A model generated the notes under the pieces. The model saw nothing but the letters and a program-made list of their open reading frames with translations, made no database searches and had not been told where the DNA came from. A program made the position numbers and the translations under genes. From NCBI RefSeq assembly GCF_003534205.1, contig NZ_CP011102.1, forward strand, positions 1,128,036-1,192,035: 64,000 nt of DNA. The letters run 5' to 3'. Origin of the DNA: Listeria weihenstephanensis (GTDB lineage: Bacteria; Bacillota; Bacilli; Lactobacillales; Listeriaceae). Every line of letters begins with the position of its first letter. The stretch's first letter is position 1. Of the stretch, positions 44,653 through 52,614 are shown piece after piece.

Positions 44653-46035
44653 ATGAAGAAAACAATATTTTTCTTGATAGGATTGATCGTATTTGGCGCA
44701 ACATTATTAGGCACAGGAGACCATGAAGCGAAAGCCGCGACAGATTATGGTTCGCAATTTTTCACCAACGTAGAGCTCCAAAATAAGAATGGTGTTGCGA
44801 CAACAGATTTCAAGGAAAATGATCGCGTGAAAGTGGTTTATAATTGGGACTTAACACAAACTGTGCATAGCGGTGAAACGATGACGATATCACTGCCAGA
44901 ACAATTGAAATATGTCAGTTTTGCACCATTTTTGCTGAAGGATAACAATGGAAATGCTGTAGCCGAAGCGGTTGTTGATCCTATTAACAATAAAATAGTC
45001 CTCACATTCACCACATTTGTCGACACGCACACAGATATTAAAGGCTCGATGTTCTTTTACGCGGATTTTAATAAAAATAATATCGTAACGGATCAAACAA
45101 ATCCGATAACATTTCCAACGGCGGGTGCATCGACAACGCTTGACGTGATGATTCATAAAGTGAATTCTGGCGGTGGCGGAACGGTGACACCGACTGTTGT
45201 TTTCAAGCAAGGTAAAATTGATGCGAAGGATAGTAGTCTGATCAACTGGACGGTCACGCTCAATAATGCGCTCGTCGATATTAGCGATGCGTATTACACC
45301 GATGTGATGGGTGCTGGTCAAACGCTTGTCGGCCAAGTGAAAGTGAAATACCGCGATGTTGATAAAAAAGAAATCAGTAGTAAAAATGAAAATGTCACAC
45401 TGGACGCGAATCGTAGTTTTCGTTTAGAACTGGGGAATCTCATCGATAAATCTGTCGTGATCAGCTATCAAACAAAAATGGCGGGTGGCCAATTCAGCTA
45501 TAAAAATACAGCGAAGATTGGTGGCACAAACATTACCGAACAATCAAGAAATGCCACTGTTAATGATTATTCTGGTGGTGGAGAAGGTGGAGGAAGCACG
45601 CCACCTCCTGTAAATCCGCCAACCACAAATCCTGAACCGCCAACCACGACGCCAGATCCACCGACAGAACCCACAGATCTAATCGCTGTAACTCCCACAG
45701 AACCAAAAGTAACGACCATGACAGATGGCGATAATGAAGTGCAAATCTACGTTGTGAAAAAAGGTGATACCCTTCCAAGCATTGCTACAAAATTCGAGAC
45801 CACCGTGCAGCAGTTGAAGAAATGGAATAACCTCACTACTAATGAAATAAAAGTAGGACAAAAGCTGATTGTGAAAGTGACACCGAAAAAAGCGGCAGTG
45901 CAAGAAGCTAATAGCGCTACTCCAACATCCATGACAACACTACCCGCAACAGGCGATAAAAATAGTGGACTAGCTGAACTTATAGGCGCATTATTAGTCG
46001 CAACATCAGCAGGATTTCTAATCCGTAAAAATTAA
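44653..46035 (+). CDS. LPXTG wall protein with adhesin-like domain and LysM
   Basis: 460-aa cell-surface protein. A signal peptide ends near AKA-ATD. Residues about 30-165 resemble the N-terminal immunoglobulin-like collagen-binding (Big_8/SdrG-like) fold of MSCRAMM adhesins. A second beta domain (about 175-295) follows. A Pro/Thr linker leads to one LysM peptidoglycan-binding domain (YVVKKGDTLPSIATKFETT and NEIKVGQKLIVK). The C terminus is a sortase signal, LPATGD, with helix and RKN tail. It would thus be both covalently and non-covalently held to the wall. ATG 44653 sits 7 nt after AAGGGG; ATG 44650 is the alternative. The ligand is unknown. Confidence 0.85.
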   Translation: MKKTIFFLIGLIVFGATLLGTGDHEAKAATDYGSQFFTNVELQNKNGVATTDFKENDRVKVVYNWDLTQTVHSGETMTISLPEQLKYVSFAPFLLKDNNGNAVAEAVVDPINNKIVLTFTTFVDTHTDIKGSMFFYADFNKNNIVTDQTNPITFPTAGASTTLDVMIHKVNSGGGGTVTPTVVFKQGKIDAKDSSLINWTVTLNNALVDISDAYYTDVMGAGQTLVGQVKVKYRDVDKKEISSKNENVTLDANRSFRLELGNLIDKSVVISYQTKMAGGQFSYKNTAKIGGTNITEQSRNATVNDYSGGGEGGGSTPPPVNPPTTNPEPPTTTPDPPTEPTDLIAVTPTEPKVTTMTDGDNEVQIYVVKKGDTLPSIATKFETTVQQLKKWNNLTTNEIKVGQKLIVKVTPKKAAVQEANSATPTSMTTLPATGDKNSGLAELIGALLVATSAGFLIRKN

Positions 46036-46080
46036 AAAAGCCATGAAGTAAATATTGCATTCTGATTATTTGTCAGGTTA

Positions 46081-46110
46081 TTGACATAGCGCCCTATTCT
46101 GTGATATTAT
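46081..46110 (+). promoter_or_regulatory. Promoter of the riboswitch-controlled terC gene
   Basis: Perfect -35 TTGACA (46081-46086), 18-bp spacer, TATTAT (46105-46110), about 35 bp upstream of the aptamer. Confidence 0.75.
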
Positions 46111-46143
46111 TTTCCTATCAATCAAATATCACTTTTGACATTC

Positions 46144-46286
46144 GTCAAGGGGGAGTAGCGGTAGCCTTATTTTTTAGGCTAAGATAAAGTCGTCATTACA
46201 TGGACTCTGTTCCATCGGTTTTATCAACATTTTAACATTAAATGTCAGCGAGACCTTTGCCATTATCGGCAGGGGTCTCGTTTTTT
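46144..46286 (+). promoter_or_regulatory. yybP-ykoY manganese riboswitch with terminator
   Basis: Contains the signature 5' loop AAGGGGGAGTAGCG (46147-46160) and the paired 3' signature CAGCGAGACCTTTGCC (46246-46261), the conserved halves of the yybP-ykoY aptamer that binds Mn2+. The 3' segment overlaps a terminator: GAGACC (46250-46255) can pair with GGTCTC (46274-46279), followed by T residues. Mn2+ binding would sequester GAGACC and let transcription continue into the TerC gene. Confidence 0.9.
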
Positions 46287-46342
46287 GATGTTTACGAATA
46301 GACGCTTATGACGATTGTTGAAACAAATAAGGAGGAATTTTA

Positions 46343-47113
46343 TTGGATACAGCGATGATTTTAGAATATGGATGGGTGTTACTCGTCCTAATAGGTTTAG
46401 AGGGAATTCTTGCAGCGGATAACGCCGTTGTTATGGCCGTGATGGTCAAACATTTACCCGAACAACAACAAAAAAGAGCTTTATTTTACGGCTTAATCGG
46501 AGCATTTGTGTTCCGTTTCGCAGCGCTTTTCCTAATCTCATTTTTGGCAGAAGTTTGGCAAGTTCAAGCACTGGGCGCGGCCTACCTACTGTACATCTGT
46601 ATTAGCCACATGTGGAAACACATGAAAGGCAAAGACGGCGGGCACAAAGTCAAAGAAGGCAAAGGCTCAAGCTTTTGGGTGACCGTTTTAAAAGTAGAGA
46701 TTGCAGACATTGCGTTTGCGATTGACTCGATGCTTGCAGCTGTTGCACTGGCGATCACACTACCAGCAACAGGTTGGGGAACAATCGGGGGACTAGATGC
46801 GGGACAATTTAGCGTGATGTTCATCGGTGGTCTAATCGGACTAATCTGTATCCGTTTCGCCGCAACACAATTCGTAAAACTACTGAAAAAATACCCATCA
46901 CTTGAAACAGCAGCATTCTTAATCGTTGGTTGGGTCGGCGTGAAGCTAGTCGTATACACATTAGCACATCCAGAACTAGGCGTTATACCAGAACATTTCC
47001 CACATTCAACCATTTGGAAAGTAACATTCTGGGCTGTTATGATCGGTATCATCCTTTGGGGCTGGCTCGTATCAGCACGTGCAGCGAAGAAAAATCCAGA
47101 TGCTAATGCATAA
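46343..47113 (+). CDS. TerC-family membrane protein (manganese exporter type, YkoY-like)
   Basis: 256-aa protein with about seven transmembrane helices. Typical motifs are LEGILAADNAVVMAVMVKHLP, VEIADIAFAIDSMLAAVALA and RFAATQFVKLLKKYPSLETAA; the buried acidic residues (AADN, AIDS) are thought to handle Mn2+ in this family. YkoY relatives export Mn2+, possibly to load secreted enzymes. The start is TTG at 46343 with AAGGAGG 8 nt upstream. A manganese riboswitch directly upstream supports the metal role. The second TerC gene 430 bp downstream is a paralogue without a riboswitch. Confidence 0.9.
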   Translation: MDTAMILEYGWVLLVLIGLEGILAADNAVVMAVMVKHLPEQQQKRALFYGLIGAFVFRFAALFLISFLAEVWQVQALGAAYLLYICISHMWKHMKGKDGGHKVKEGKGSSFWVTVLKVEIADIAFAIDSMLAAVALAITLPATGWGTIGGLDAGQFSVMFIGGLIGLICIRFAATQFVKLLKKYPSLETAAFLIVGWVGVKLVVYTLAHPELGVIPEHFPHSTIWKVTFWAVMIGIILWGWLVSARAAKKNPDANA

Positions 47114-47120
47114 TATCCTG

Positions 47121-47142
47121 ACTCCCGTATCATACGGGAGTT
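47121..47142 (+). terminator. First terC terminator hairpin, first copy
   Basis: ACTCCCGTATCATACGGGAG hairpin just after the stop codon. Its T tract is replaced after two T residues by the start of repeat A5. Confidence 0.75.
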
Positions 47143-47441
47143 CAGCGTGTCGACAAACACTCATTGTTGGGACTGTTCGAATGAAATAAGTTACAGTCCC
47201 AATATGCATGAGAGCAAAGCGAACATGTAATCCATTACGTTAAAAGCTCCGTTCCAGTGCTCACGTACCCCAGTACGCTCCGCTCTGGTACTCGCTTTTG
47301 CCTAGAAACTAAGCAAATAAGGATGGCAGATAAATGAAATTTCTCTGCATATTGGAGCACTAACTCATTCCATGTCGAAGATCTCCAACAACACGCTGAA
47401 GTTTAGTGGAGTATCATGTAAGGTAGTTTTTCTGAAATCTA
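47143..47441. repeat. Family A intergenic repeat, copy A5 (long form)
   Basis: 299-bp version with the same left end (CAGCGTGTCGACAAACACTC), core (GTTAAAAGCTCCGTTCCAGT and CTCCGCTCTGGTACTCGC) and tail (AAGTTTAGTGGAGTATCATG) as copy A3. It has an extra segment of about 75 nt in each arm: 47165-47240 after CTCAT, and about 47314-47388 before the right end. The two extra segments are imperfect inverted copies of each other. It is bracketed by two versions of the terC terminator hairpin. Confidence 0.88.
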
Positions 47442-47442
47442 G

Positions 47443-47467
47443 GCTCCCGTATTATGCGGGAGTTTTT
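47443..47467 (+). terminator. First terC terminator hairpin, second copy with T tract
   Basis: CTCCCGTATTATGCGGGAG, two substitutions from the first copy that keep the stem paired, followed by five T residues. It is the effective terminator beyond repeat A5. Confidence 0.8.
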
Positions 47468-47549
47468 ATGTTACGTTTTAACAACATAAAAATAGCAAAA
47501 AGACTAGTAAATATGTTAAAGTGAAGAGTAAAGAAACGGTGGGGTGAAA

Positions 47550-48311
47550 ATGGATATATCGATTTGGGGAGAGTATCTGTGGGTATTCTTAATTTTAGTA
47601 GTTTTAGAAGGTGTACTTTCCGCAGATAACGCTGTTGTTATGGCAGTTATCGTGAAGAAATTACCTCATGAACAGCAACGTAAAGCTTTATTTTATGGCT
47701 TAGTTGGCGCATTTGTTTTCCGATTAATCGCCATGCTTATTATTTCATACTTAGTTAATTTTTGGGAAATCCAAGCAATTGGAGCGATTTACTTACTTTA
47801 CCTAGCTATAAAGCATATTTGGGACAAGAGAAAAGGGAAGTCAAAAGAAGACGCGGTCGAGAAAGATACGAAGCCTACTTCCTTTTGGGGAACGGTGGCA
47901 CGTGTCGAATTAACGGATATTGCGTTTGCGCTTGATTCCATGTTAGCAGCAGCTGCCTTAGTTGTGACACTTCCAGCTATCGGTACGTACGAAATCGGTG
48001 GCATGAGTGCTGGCCAATTCATCGTGATGTTTACAGGTGGATTAGCGGGACTTATTGTGATTCGTTTTGCAGCAACACAAGTCGTGAAATTACTAGAACG
48101 CTATCCTACACTTGAAACAGCGGCGTTTTTGATCGTTGGTTGGGTTGGCGTGAAGATGGCCGTTATTACGTTGGCACATCCGCAAGTTGGCATTTTGCCA
48201 GAAACATTTCCTGATTCGCCTGCATGGGAAATCACATTTTGGGCGGTCATGATTATCATTGGTTTAGGTGGTTATATAATTGCGAGGAAAAAAGAGAAAC
48301 AAAAGGGATAA
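47550..48311 (+). CDS. TerC-family membrane protein, second paralogue
   Basis: 253-aa TerC protein strongly similar to the upstream gene: LEGVLSADNAVVMAVIVKKLP, VELTDIAFALDSMLAAAALV and RFAATQVVKLLERYPTLETAA. The same acidic membrane residues are kept. The ATG at 47550 follows GGTGGGG at 5 nt; a GTG two codons earlier overlaps that site. No riboswitch is visible upstream; repeat A5 and a terminator separate it from the first gene. It ends 4 bp before the K+ transporter gene, so the two may be co-transcribed. Duplicated metal exporters with different control would allow basal and Mn-induced export; this is inference. Confidence 0.88.
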   Translation: MDISIWGEYLWVFLILVVLEGVLSADNAVVMAVIVKKLPHEQQRKALFYGLVGAFVFRLIAMLIISYLVNFWEIQAIGAIYLLYLAIKHIWDKRKGKSKEDAVEKDTKPTSFWGTVARVELTDIAFALDSMLAAAALVVTLPAIGTYEIGGMSAGQFIVMFTGGLAGLIVIRFAATQVVKLLERYPTLETAAFLIVGWVGVKMAVITLAHPQVGILPETFPDSPAWEITFWAVMIIIGLGGYIIARKKEKQKG

Positions 48312-48315
48312 TTAT

Positions 48316-49695
48316 ATGATTGGTGGCACGTCGAGGCGTGGAAGAATGCGAGCACGGATGTCTAAAATGACTCCAATACAAGTCATCATTACATTCTATA
48401 TCTGGTCTGTCACGATTGCAACCGCGATTCTTAGTATGCCTTTCACACAAAAACCCGGTGTGCATATTTCCTTCATTGATACGCTATTTACAGCCGCGAG
48501 TTCGGTGAGCGTGACGGGGCTTGCTTCGGTCGATATCGGCGAATCTTACAGTCGCGCTGGCATCTGGGTTTTGATGGGTATATTCCAAATTGGTGGACTC
48601 GGTGTCATGATGCTGAGCACCTTCTTTTACTTAATTTTAAAAAGGCGAATTGGTCTGAAACAGCGCCAGTTAATTATGACGGATACCAATCAGTTTACGC
48701 TTAGCGGCATGGTTCGGATGCTTCGAGAAATACTCGTTTTAATTTTTGGGTTGCAAATTATCGGTGGGCTTATTCTTGGGATTTATTTCATTCCCTATTA
48801 TAAAGGCGATGTCGGGGAAGCGATGTTTCAGGGGCTGTTTAACTCGGTTTCTGCGGTTACCAATGCAGGCGTCGACATTACTGGTTATTCCTTGACGCCA
48901 TTTGTGAATGATTATTTCGTCCAATTCATCACGATTTTACTTATTATTGCGGGCGGGATCGGGTTCCCAGTTTTGATCGAAGCAAGACGTTTCTTATTCG
49001 AAAAAAATACGCTGATCCCCTTCCGATTTTCCCTATTCGTAAAAGTAACAACAGCGACTTACATGGCTTTGCTAGTCGTTGGTGGCTTGCTAATATGGGC
49101 GATGGAGAGCCAGCATTATTTCAAAGGAACGTCACTTGATGAAGGCTTTTTCAACTCAATGTTCTTATCTGCAACTTCCAGAAGCGCGGGACTTTCAACG
49201 ATCGATACATCAGCGCTTACTAATCCGACGCTGCTAGTCGTTTCTGCCTTAATGTTTATCGGGGCATCGCCAAGTTCTGTTGGTGGCGGAATTCGGACGA
49301 CAACATTTGCAATCACGATTTTATTCTTATACTCGGTTATTCGCGGGCGCAATCATATTTATATTTTTGGGCGTGAGTTGTACCAAGAAGACGTTAGAAA
49401 AGCACTTGCTGTCGCGATTTTTGCAACGATTTTATGCGTCAGTGCTATCGTAACACTTGGCTACACCGAGCAGGCGGAGTTAATGGCCATCATTGTCGAG
49501 GTATTCTCGGCCTTTGGAACATGCGGATTATCGATAGGTTTGACGACGAATCTGACAACAATCGGCAAAATTGTGATCATCTTGCTGATGTTTATCGGCC
49601 GCGTGGGAATCATGTACATGATGTTATCCTTCAGAACACGTGACGGTAAGAAAAATGCGATTAGACTGCCAAAAGAGAAGATTATCACTGGATAA
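48316..49695 (+). CDS. KtrB/TrkH-type potassium uptake channel subunit
   Basis: 459-aa ion-translocating subunit with four membrane-pore-membrane repeats. The filter loops are visible as SSVSVTGLAS, SAVTNAGVDI, SATSRSAGLSTID and SAFGTCGLSIGLT, each with the key glycine. Family members take up K+ (with Na+ in Ktr systems) and need a KtrA-type RCK subunit, which is not encoded in this window. The ATG at 48316 has AAAGGGAT upstream and lies 4 bp after the TerC stop. A bidirectional terminator follows. Confidence 0.9.
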   Translation: MIGGTSRRGRMRARMSKMTPIQVIITFYIWSVTIATAILSMPFTQKPGVHISFIDTLFTAASSVSVTGLASVDIGESYSRAGIWVLMGIFQIGGLGVMMLSTFFYLILKRRIGLKQRQLIMTDTNQFTLSGMVRMLREILVLIFGLQIIGGLILGIYFIPYYKGDVGEAMFQGLFNSVSAVTNAGVDITGYSLTPFVNDYFVQFITILLIIAGGIGFPVLIEARRFLFEKNTLIPFRFSLFVKVTTATYMALLVVGGLLIWAMESQHYFKGTSLDEGFFNSMFLSATSRSAGLSTIDTSALTNPTLLVVSALMFIGASPSSVGGGIRTTTFAITILFLYSVIRGRNHIYIFGRELYQEDVRKALAVAIFATILCVSAIVTLGYTEQAELMAIIVEVFSAFGTCGLSIGLTTNLTTIGKIVIILLMFIGRVGIMYMMLSFRTRDGKKNAIRLPKEKIITG

Positions 49696-49724
49696 AAACG
49701 AAAGGCAGATAAACCTAGCAAAAT

Positions 49725-49761
49725 AAAAAATCTGATCTCTATTTTAGAGGTCAGATTTTTT
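49725..49761. terminator. Bidirectional terminator between ktrB-like and VanZ-RDD genes
   Basis: AAAATCTGATCTCT (49727-49740) pairs with AGAGGTCAGATTTT (49746-49759) with one G-U pair and a 5-nt loop, with A and T runs on both sides. It overlaps the last codons and stop of the minus-strand gene. Confidence 0.88.
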
Positions 49762-50898
49762 TGGTTTAAAAGTACTTACATGCGCAGTATGACTCAATTT
49801 TTCATAAAATAATTGTCGGTCTTTCGAGAAAACATTGATACAAATATGAATGAAAAACATAAAACCAGCGACAAAGCCAATTCCAATAACGGTTAAAAAA
49901 AGTACAGGTGAAAGGCGATCTATGAAAAATGGATTTTGCGGTAAAATAATGGTGGCAAGTGCTACATAATAAAGCAGGGCGTTACGAATAAAGAGGTGTT
50001 TGAATGTGAGGTTCTCGCTATTTGTTGATTTTATCTGAATCCGAACGAGCCCTTTTCCGATCGTTTGTCCGCGGGCGAATCTTGGGATGACGATGAAATA
50101 AAGGAAAACAAGCAAGACGAGCCACCAAAGCTGTGAAAAACCTGTGCCGCCGTTTATTTCTAGTTTCTTAAAGGGAATGACGCGAGCTGTGCCGAGGATC
50201 CATGTTAGGACGTCAAGCAGGAACCAGTCAACGATGAAGGCGAGCAGGCGTCTGATGTAGCTGACTCGTTTTCCTTTGAGATAGGTGATTTCATCCATTT
50301 TAGAGCGAGATGGTAAAAGGCTTGTAAACAGTGGCGCAATGGCATACCCGACGATGCCTCCGAGTGTATTTAAACCTAAATCATCGACATCAAAAAGCCG
50401 GTATGCGTGTGGGTAAATCCCGTAAATTCCAGTTAGTTGTGTGACTTCGAAAAAGAGCGAAAGTAAAAATGAGAAAAGTATGGTTTTGCGGAATGAAAAG
50501 CGGAAATAATAGCGTAAATAGATACCAAAGGGAATCACAAGTAGAATGTTAAAAATCGGTTGCAAAACAACGGCTTGTGTTAGTCCGACCAAATATGTAC
50601 TTGGGTCATTCCAGACGATGACGGTGTGCGCGAGGAAATCCTGAACGAATTTAAATGGGATGAGTTGTACCGCAGAGCCCGTCATTTTTGCGACATCATC
50701 CGGATCTGGGAGTGGTAGTAAAATCAACAAGAACGCGCATAATAAGTAAAAAATGAACGTATATAAAACCACATTGCGCAGAAAATTTAGCCCACCGAAT
50801 TTACGATACTGGTAAATCGCGAATGGCAGCGTCAAAACAAATGCGAGTATGGGAAATAATAGCACGGCAATTTTTATTGGAAATAAGTATGCGTCCAC
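49744..50898 (-). CDS. VanZ-RDD fusion membrane protein
   Basis: 384-aa polytopic membrane protein. The N-terminal half (to about residue 205) is a VanZ-like domain with LIPFKFVQDF, NILLVIPFGIYLRYYF and DVDDLGLNTLGGIVGY. The C-terminal half is an RDD domain: KGKRVSYIRRLLAFIVDWFLLD holds the Arg/Asp residues that name the family, and GQTIGKGLVRIQI follows. VanZ relatives can give low-level teicoplanin resistance; RDD proteins may transport small molecules or ions. Function here is unknown. The start is GTG at 50898 with AAGGAGG 8 nt upstream. Confidence 0.85.
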   Translation of the reverse strand: MDAYLFPIKIAVLLFPILAFVLTLPFAIYQYRKFGGLNFLRNVVLYTFIFYLLCAFLLILLPLPDPDDVAKMTGSAVQLIPFKFVQDFLAHTVIVWNDPSTYLVGLTQAVVLQPIFNILLVIPFGIYLRYYFRFSFRKTILFSFLLSLFFEVTQLTGIYGIYPHAYRLFDVDDLGLNTLGGIVGYAIAPLFTSLLPSRSKMDEITYLKGKRVSYIRRLLAFIVDWFLLDVLTWILGTARVIPFKKLEINGGTGFSQLWWLVLLVFLYFIVIPRFARGQTIGKGLVRIQIKSTNSENLTFKHLFIRNALLYYVALATIILPQNPFFIDRLSPVLFLTVIGIGFVAGFMFFIHICINVFSKDRQLFYEKLSHTAHVSTFKPKKSDL

Positions 50899-50986
50899 AG
50901 GATCAACCTCCTTTCTTCCTAGACTACAATAAATCGATGAAAAAGACTAGCAACATAAGTCACTAGTCTGATCTAAAAAGCGAACT

Positions 50987-51346
50987 TTATCTTGGATTCG
51001 GTACACGGAAGATCCCCATTAAACCAGCAAGGATTAAAAGAATTCCTGATACGATCCAGATTTGGCCGACAACGAAGAACATAAGAATGCCGATAAGTAC
51101 GAGTAGAACACCCCAACCACGTGGGTTTTTTTTGATAAGTAGTGACGCGACAAGTGCTAGAGCCGATGCAACGACTGTCACCCAACCGAGTGTCGCCACT
51201 TCATCACCAAAAGTACCACTTAAATACGTGAAAGTTTGGATGTAATTTGTTAAATCGTTACCATAATTGATAATCCAAAATCCTGCGATTAGCCCAACGA
51301 TAGAACCAATAAGTCCAAGTATTAATTCAATTTTTCTTGACATCAT
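50987..51346 (-). CDS. DUF4064-like small membrane protein
   Basis: 119-aa protein with four hydrophobic helices. The opening MSRKIELILGLIGSIVGLIAG and the later NPRGWGVLLVLIGILMFF resemble the DUF4064 family of Firmicute membrane proteins. No catalytic residues stand out, and no function is known. GGGGG lies 4 nt before ATG 51346 and 7 nt before an adjacent ATG at 51343, so the first Met is uncertain. It lies about 90 bp upstream of the VanZ-RDD gene on the same strand. Confidence 0.7.
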   Translation of the reverse strand: MMSRKIELILGLIGSIVGLIAGFWIINYGNDLTNYIQTFTYLSGTFGDEVATLGWVTVVASALALVASLLIKKNPRGWGVLLVLIGILMFFVVGQIWIVSGILLILAGLMGIFRVPNPR

Positions 51347-51497
51347 TTTTCCCCCATTCTGTAATGTACACTTTAGTCGTACTCACTACTTTTACCCCAA
51401 TTCCAGAAAGAATAACCATTTTTAGTGAATAATAAAATTTAGGTGGTTATTTGTACGCGAATATGCTATTTTGGAGGAAGGAAGAGGAGGCGGGAAG

Positions 51498-51980
51498 ATG
51501 ATGAAAATCTATGTAAATGAGATGGAGACGCCACTTGGAAAGGTTTATCTTGGTGTATCGGAGGAAGCGGTGAAATATATTTCTTACGATGAAGCGTCCT
51601 TTTTAGATGATCGGATGGATGTTAGTAACCTGGAAATCGATTTGATGCAACAATTAAAAATAGAGTTGGAAGCTTTTTTTGCTGGAGAGAAAAACGATTT
51701 TTCTGTGCCGATCGAAGTCTCGGGAACGGCTTTTCAAATGAAAGTTTGGGAGGCTTTGCAAACGATACCTTACGGGGAAACTGTTTCTTATAAAGAGATT
51801 GCAGAGCTTGCAGGGAGTCCTAAAGCAGTGCGGGCGGTGGGCCAAGCGAACCGTGCCAATCCGATTCCAATTATAATTCCATGCCATCGTGTGATTCGAG
51901 CTGGCGGGAAACTCGGCGGATACAATGGTAATGATGTTGATCGCAAAGTGTGGTTATTGAATTTGGAGAGGCCTTTTTAG
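51498..51980 (+). CDS. ogt: Methylated-DNA-protein cysteine methyltransferase
   Basis: 160-aa suicidal DNA repair protein that moves the methyl group of O6-methylguanine to its own cysteine. The active-site motif is IIPCHRVIRAGGKLGGYNG (Cys near residue 128). The DNA-binding segment YGETVSYKEIAELAGSPKAVRAVGQANRANP precedes it. GAGGAGGCGGGA lies before the ATG pair at 51498/51501. The stop codon TAG at 51978-51980 lies at the junction with repeat A4, whose left end is AGCGTGTCGA, so the element may have set the present C terminus (LERPF). Confidence 0.92.
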   Translation: MMKIYVNEMETPLGKVYLGVSEEAVKYISYDEASFLDDRMDVSNLEIDLMQQLKIELEAFFAGEKNDFSVPIEVSGTAFQMKVWEALQTIPYGETVSYKEIAELAGSPKAVRAVGQANRANPIPIIIPCHRVIRAGGKLGGYNGNDVDRKVWLLNLERPF

Positions 51981-52131
51981 CGTGTCGATAAGCACTCATT
52001 TCCTTCGTTAAAAGCTCCGTTCCAGTGCTCATATACTCTAGTACATTCCGCGCTGGTACTCGCTTTTTCCTAGGAATTCAGTACTTGTCGACATGCTGAA
52101 TTTTGGTAGGAAATCATGTCAATCATTTTTA
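51979..52131. repeat. Family A intergenic repeat, copy A4
   Basis: Left end AGCGTGTCGATAAGCACTCA, core GTTAAAAGCTCCGTTCCAGT and TCCGCGCTGGTACTCGCTTT, inverted right end CTTGTCGACATGCTG, then a tail (AATTTTGGTAGGAAATCATG). No duplicated terminator hairpin was found around this copy. It begins inside the ogt stop codon. Confidence 0.88.
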
Positions 52132-52233
52132 GTATAGTGCTTTTAAAATGTTATTATAAATTTCATGGCTCGTTCATAGTTTTGTCTTATTTATTAGGTA
52201 AGATTAAATCAATTGAAAGGAGCTGGAAATTAC

Positions 52234-52566
52234 ATGGAAAGTGAATTTATAGCACCGAAAAAACAGGTGAACAAGTGGAAATGGAGTACTATTATCGTAA
52301 GTATTGTTTCAGTTATTACGATCTCATTTATGGGTTTTGCACTATTTAATCAAGCAGGTACAACGGGGCAAGGAAATATGCCGTCAAACGGTCAAACACA
52401 AATGGGCGGAACAAGCGGTTCAAATGGAACGCCGCCGAGTGGTAGTCCAGGCGCGCAACAAGATGGAACAACAGGATCGAGTGGTGATACAGACGCTAAC
52501 TCTGGCGCTTCTATTAACCCGGATACTGATTCAAGTTCTAGTAGTTCTTCATCAAGTTCTATCTAA
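52234..52566 (+). CDS. Small membrane-anchored Gly/Ser-rich protein
   Basis: 110-aa protein of unknown function. A charged N terminus (SEFIAPKKQVNKWKWS) precedes one transmembrane helix (about residues 20-42). The outer part is low-complexity, rich in Gly, Ser, Gln and Asn, and ends in a run of serines then Ile. Such tails are often flexible spacers. No anchor motif or catalytic residue is visible. AAAGGAG lies 11 nt before the ATG at 52234. It is a single-gene unit between repeat A4 and a strong bidirectional terminator. Confidence 0.7.
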   Translation: MESEFIAPKKQVNKWKWSTIIVSIVSVITISFMGFALFNQAGTTGQGNMPSNGQTQMGGTSGSNGTPPSGSPGAQQDGTTGSSGDTDANSGASINPDTDSSSSSSSSSSI

Positions 52567-52608
52567 AAAAATGGCACATTCGATTTTTACGTCGAATGTG
52601 CCATTTTT
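52567..52608. terminator. Strong bidirectional terminator
   Basis: Perfect 17-bp inverted repeat (52567-52583 and 52592-52608; AAAAATGGCACATTCGA on the left) with an 8-nt loop, between converging genes. Confidence 0.93.
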
Positions 52609-52614
52609 GCGCTG

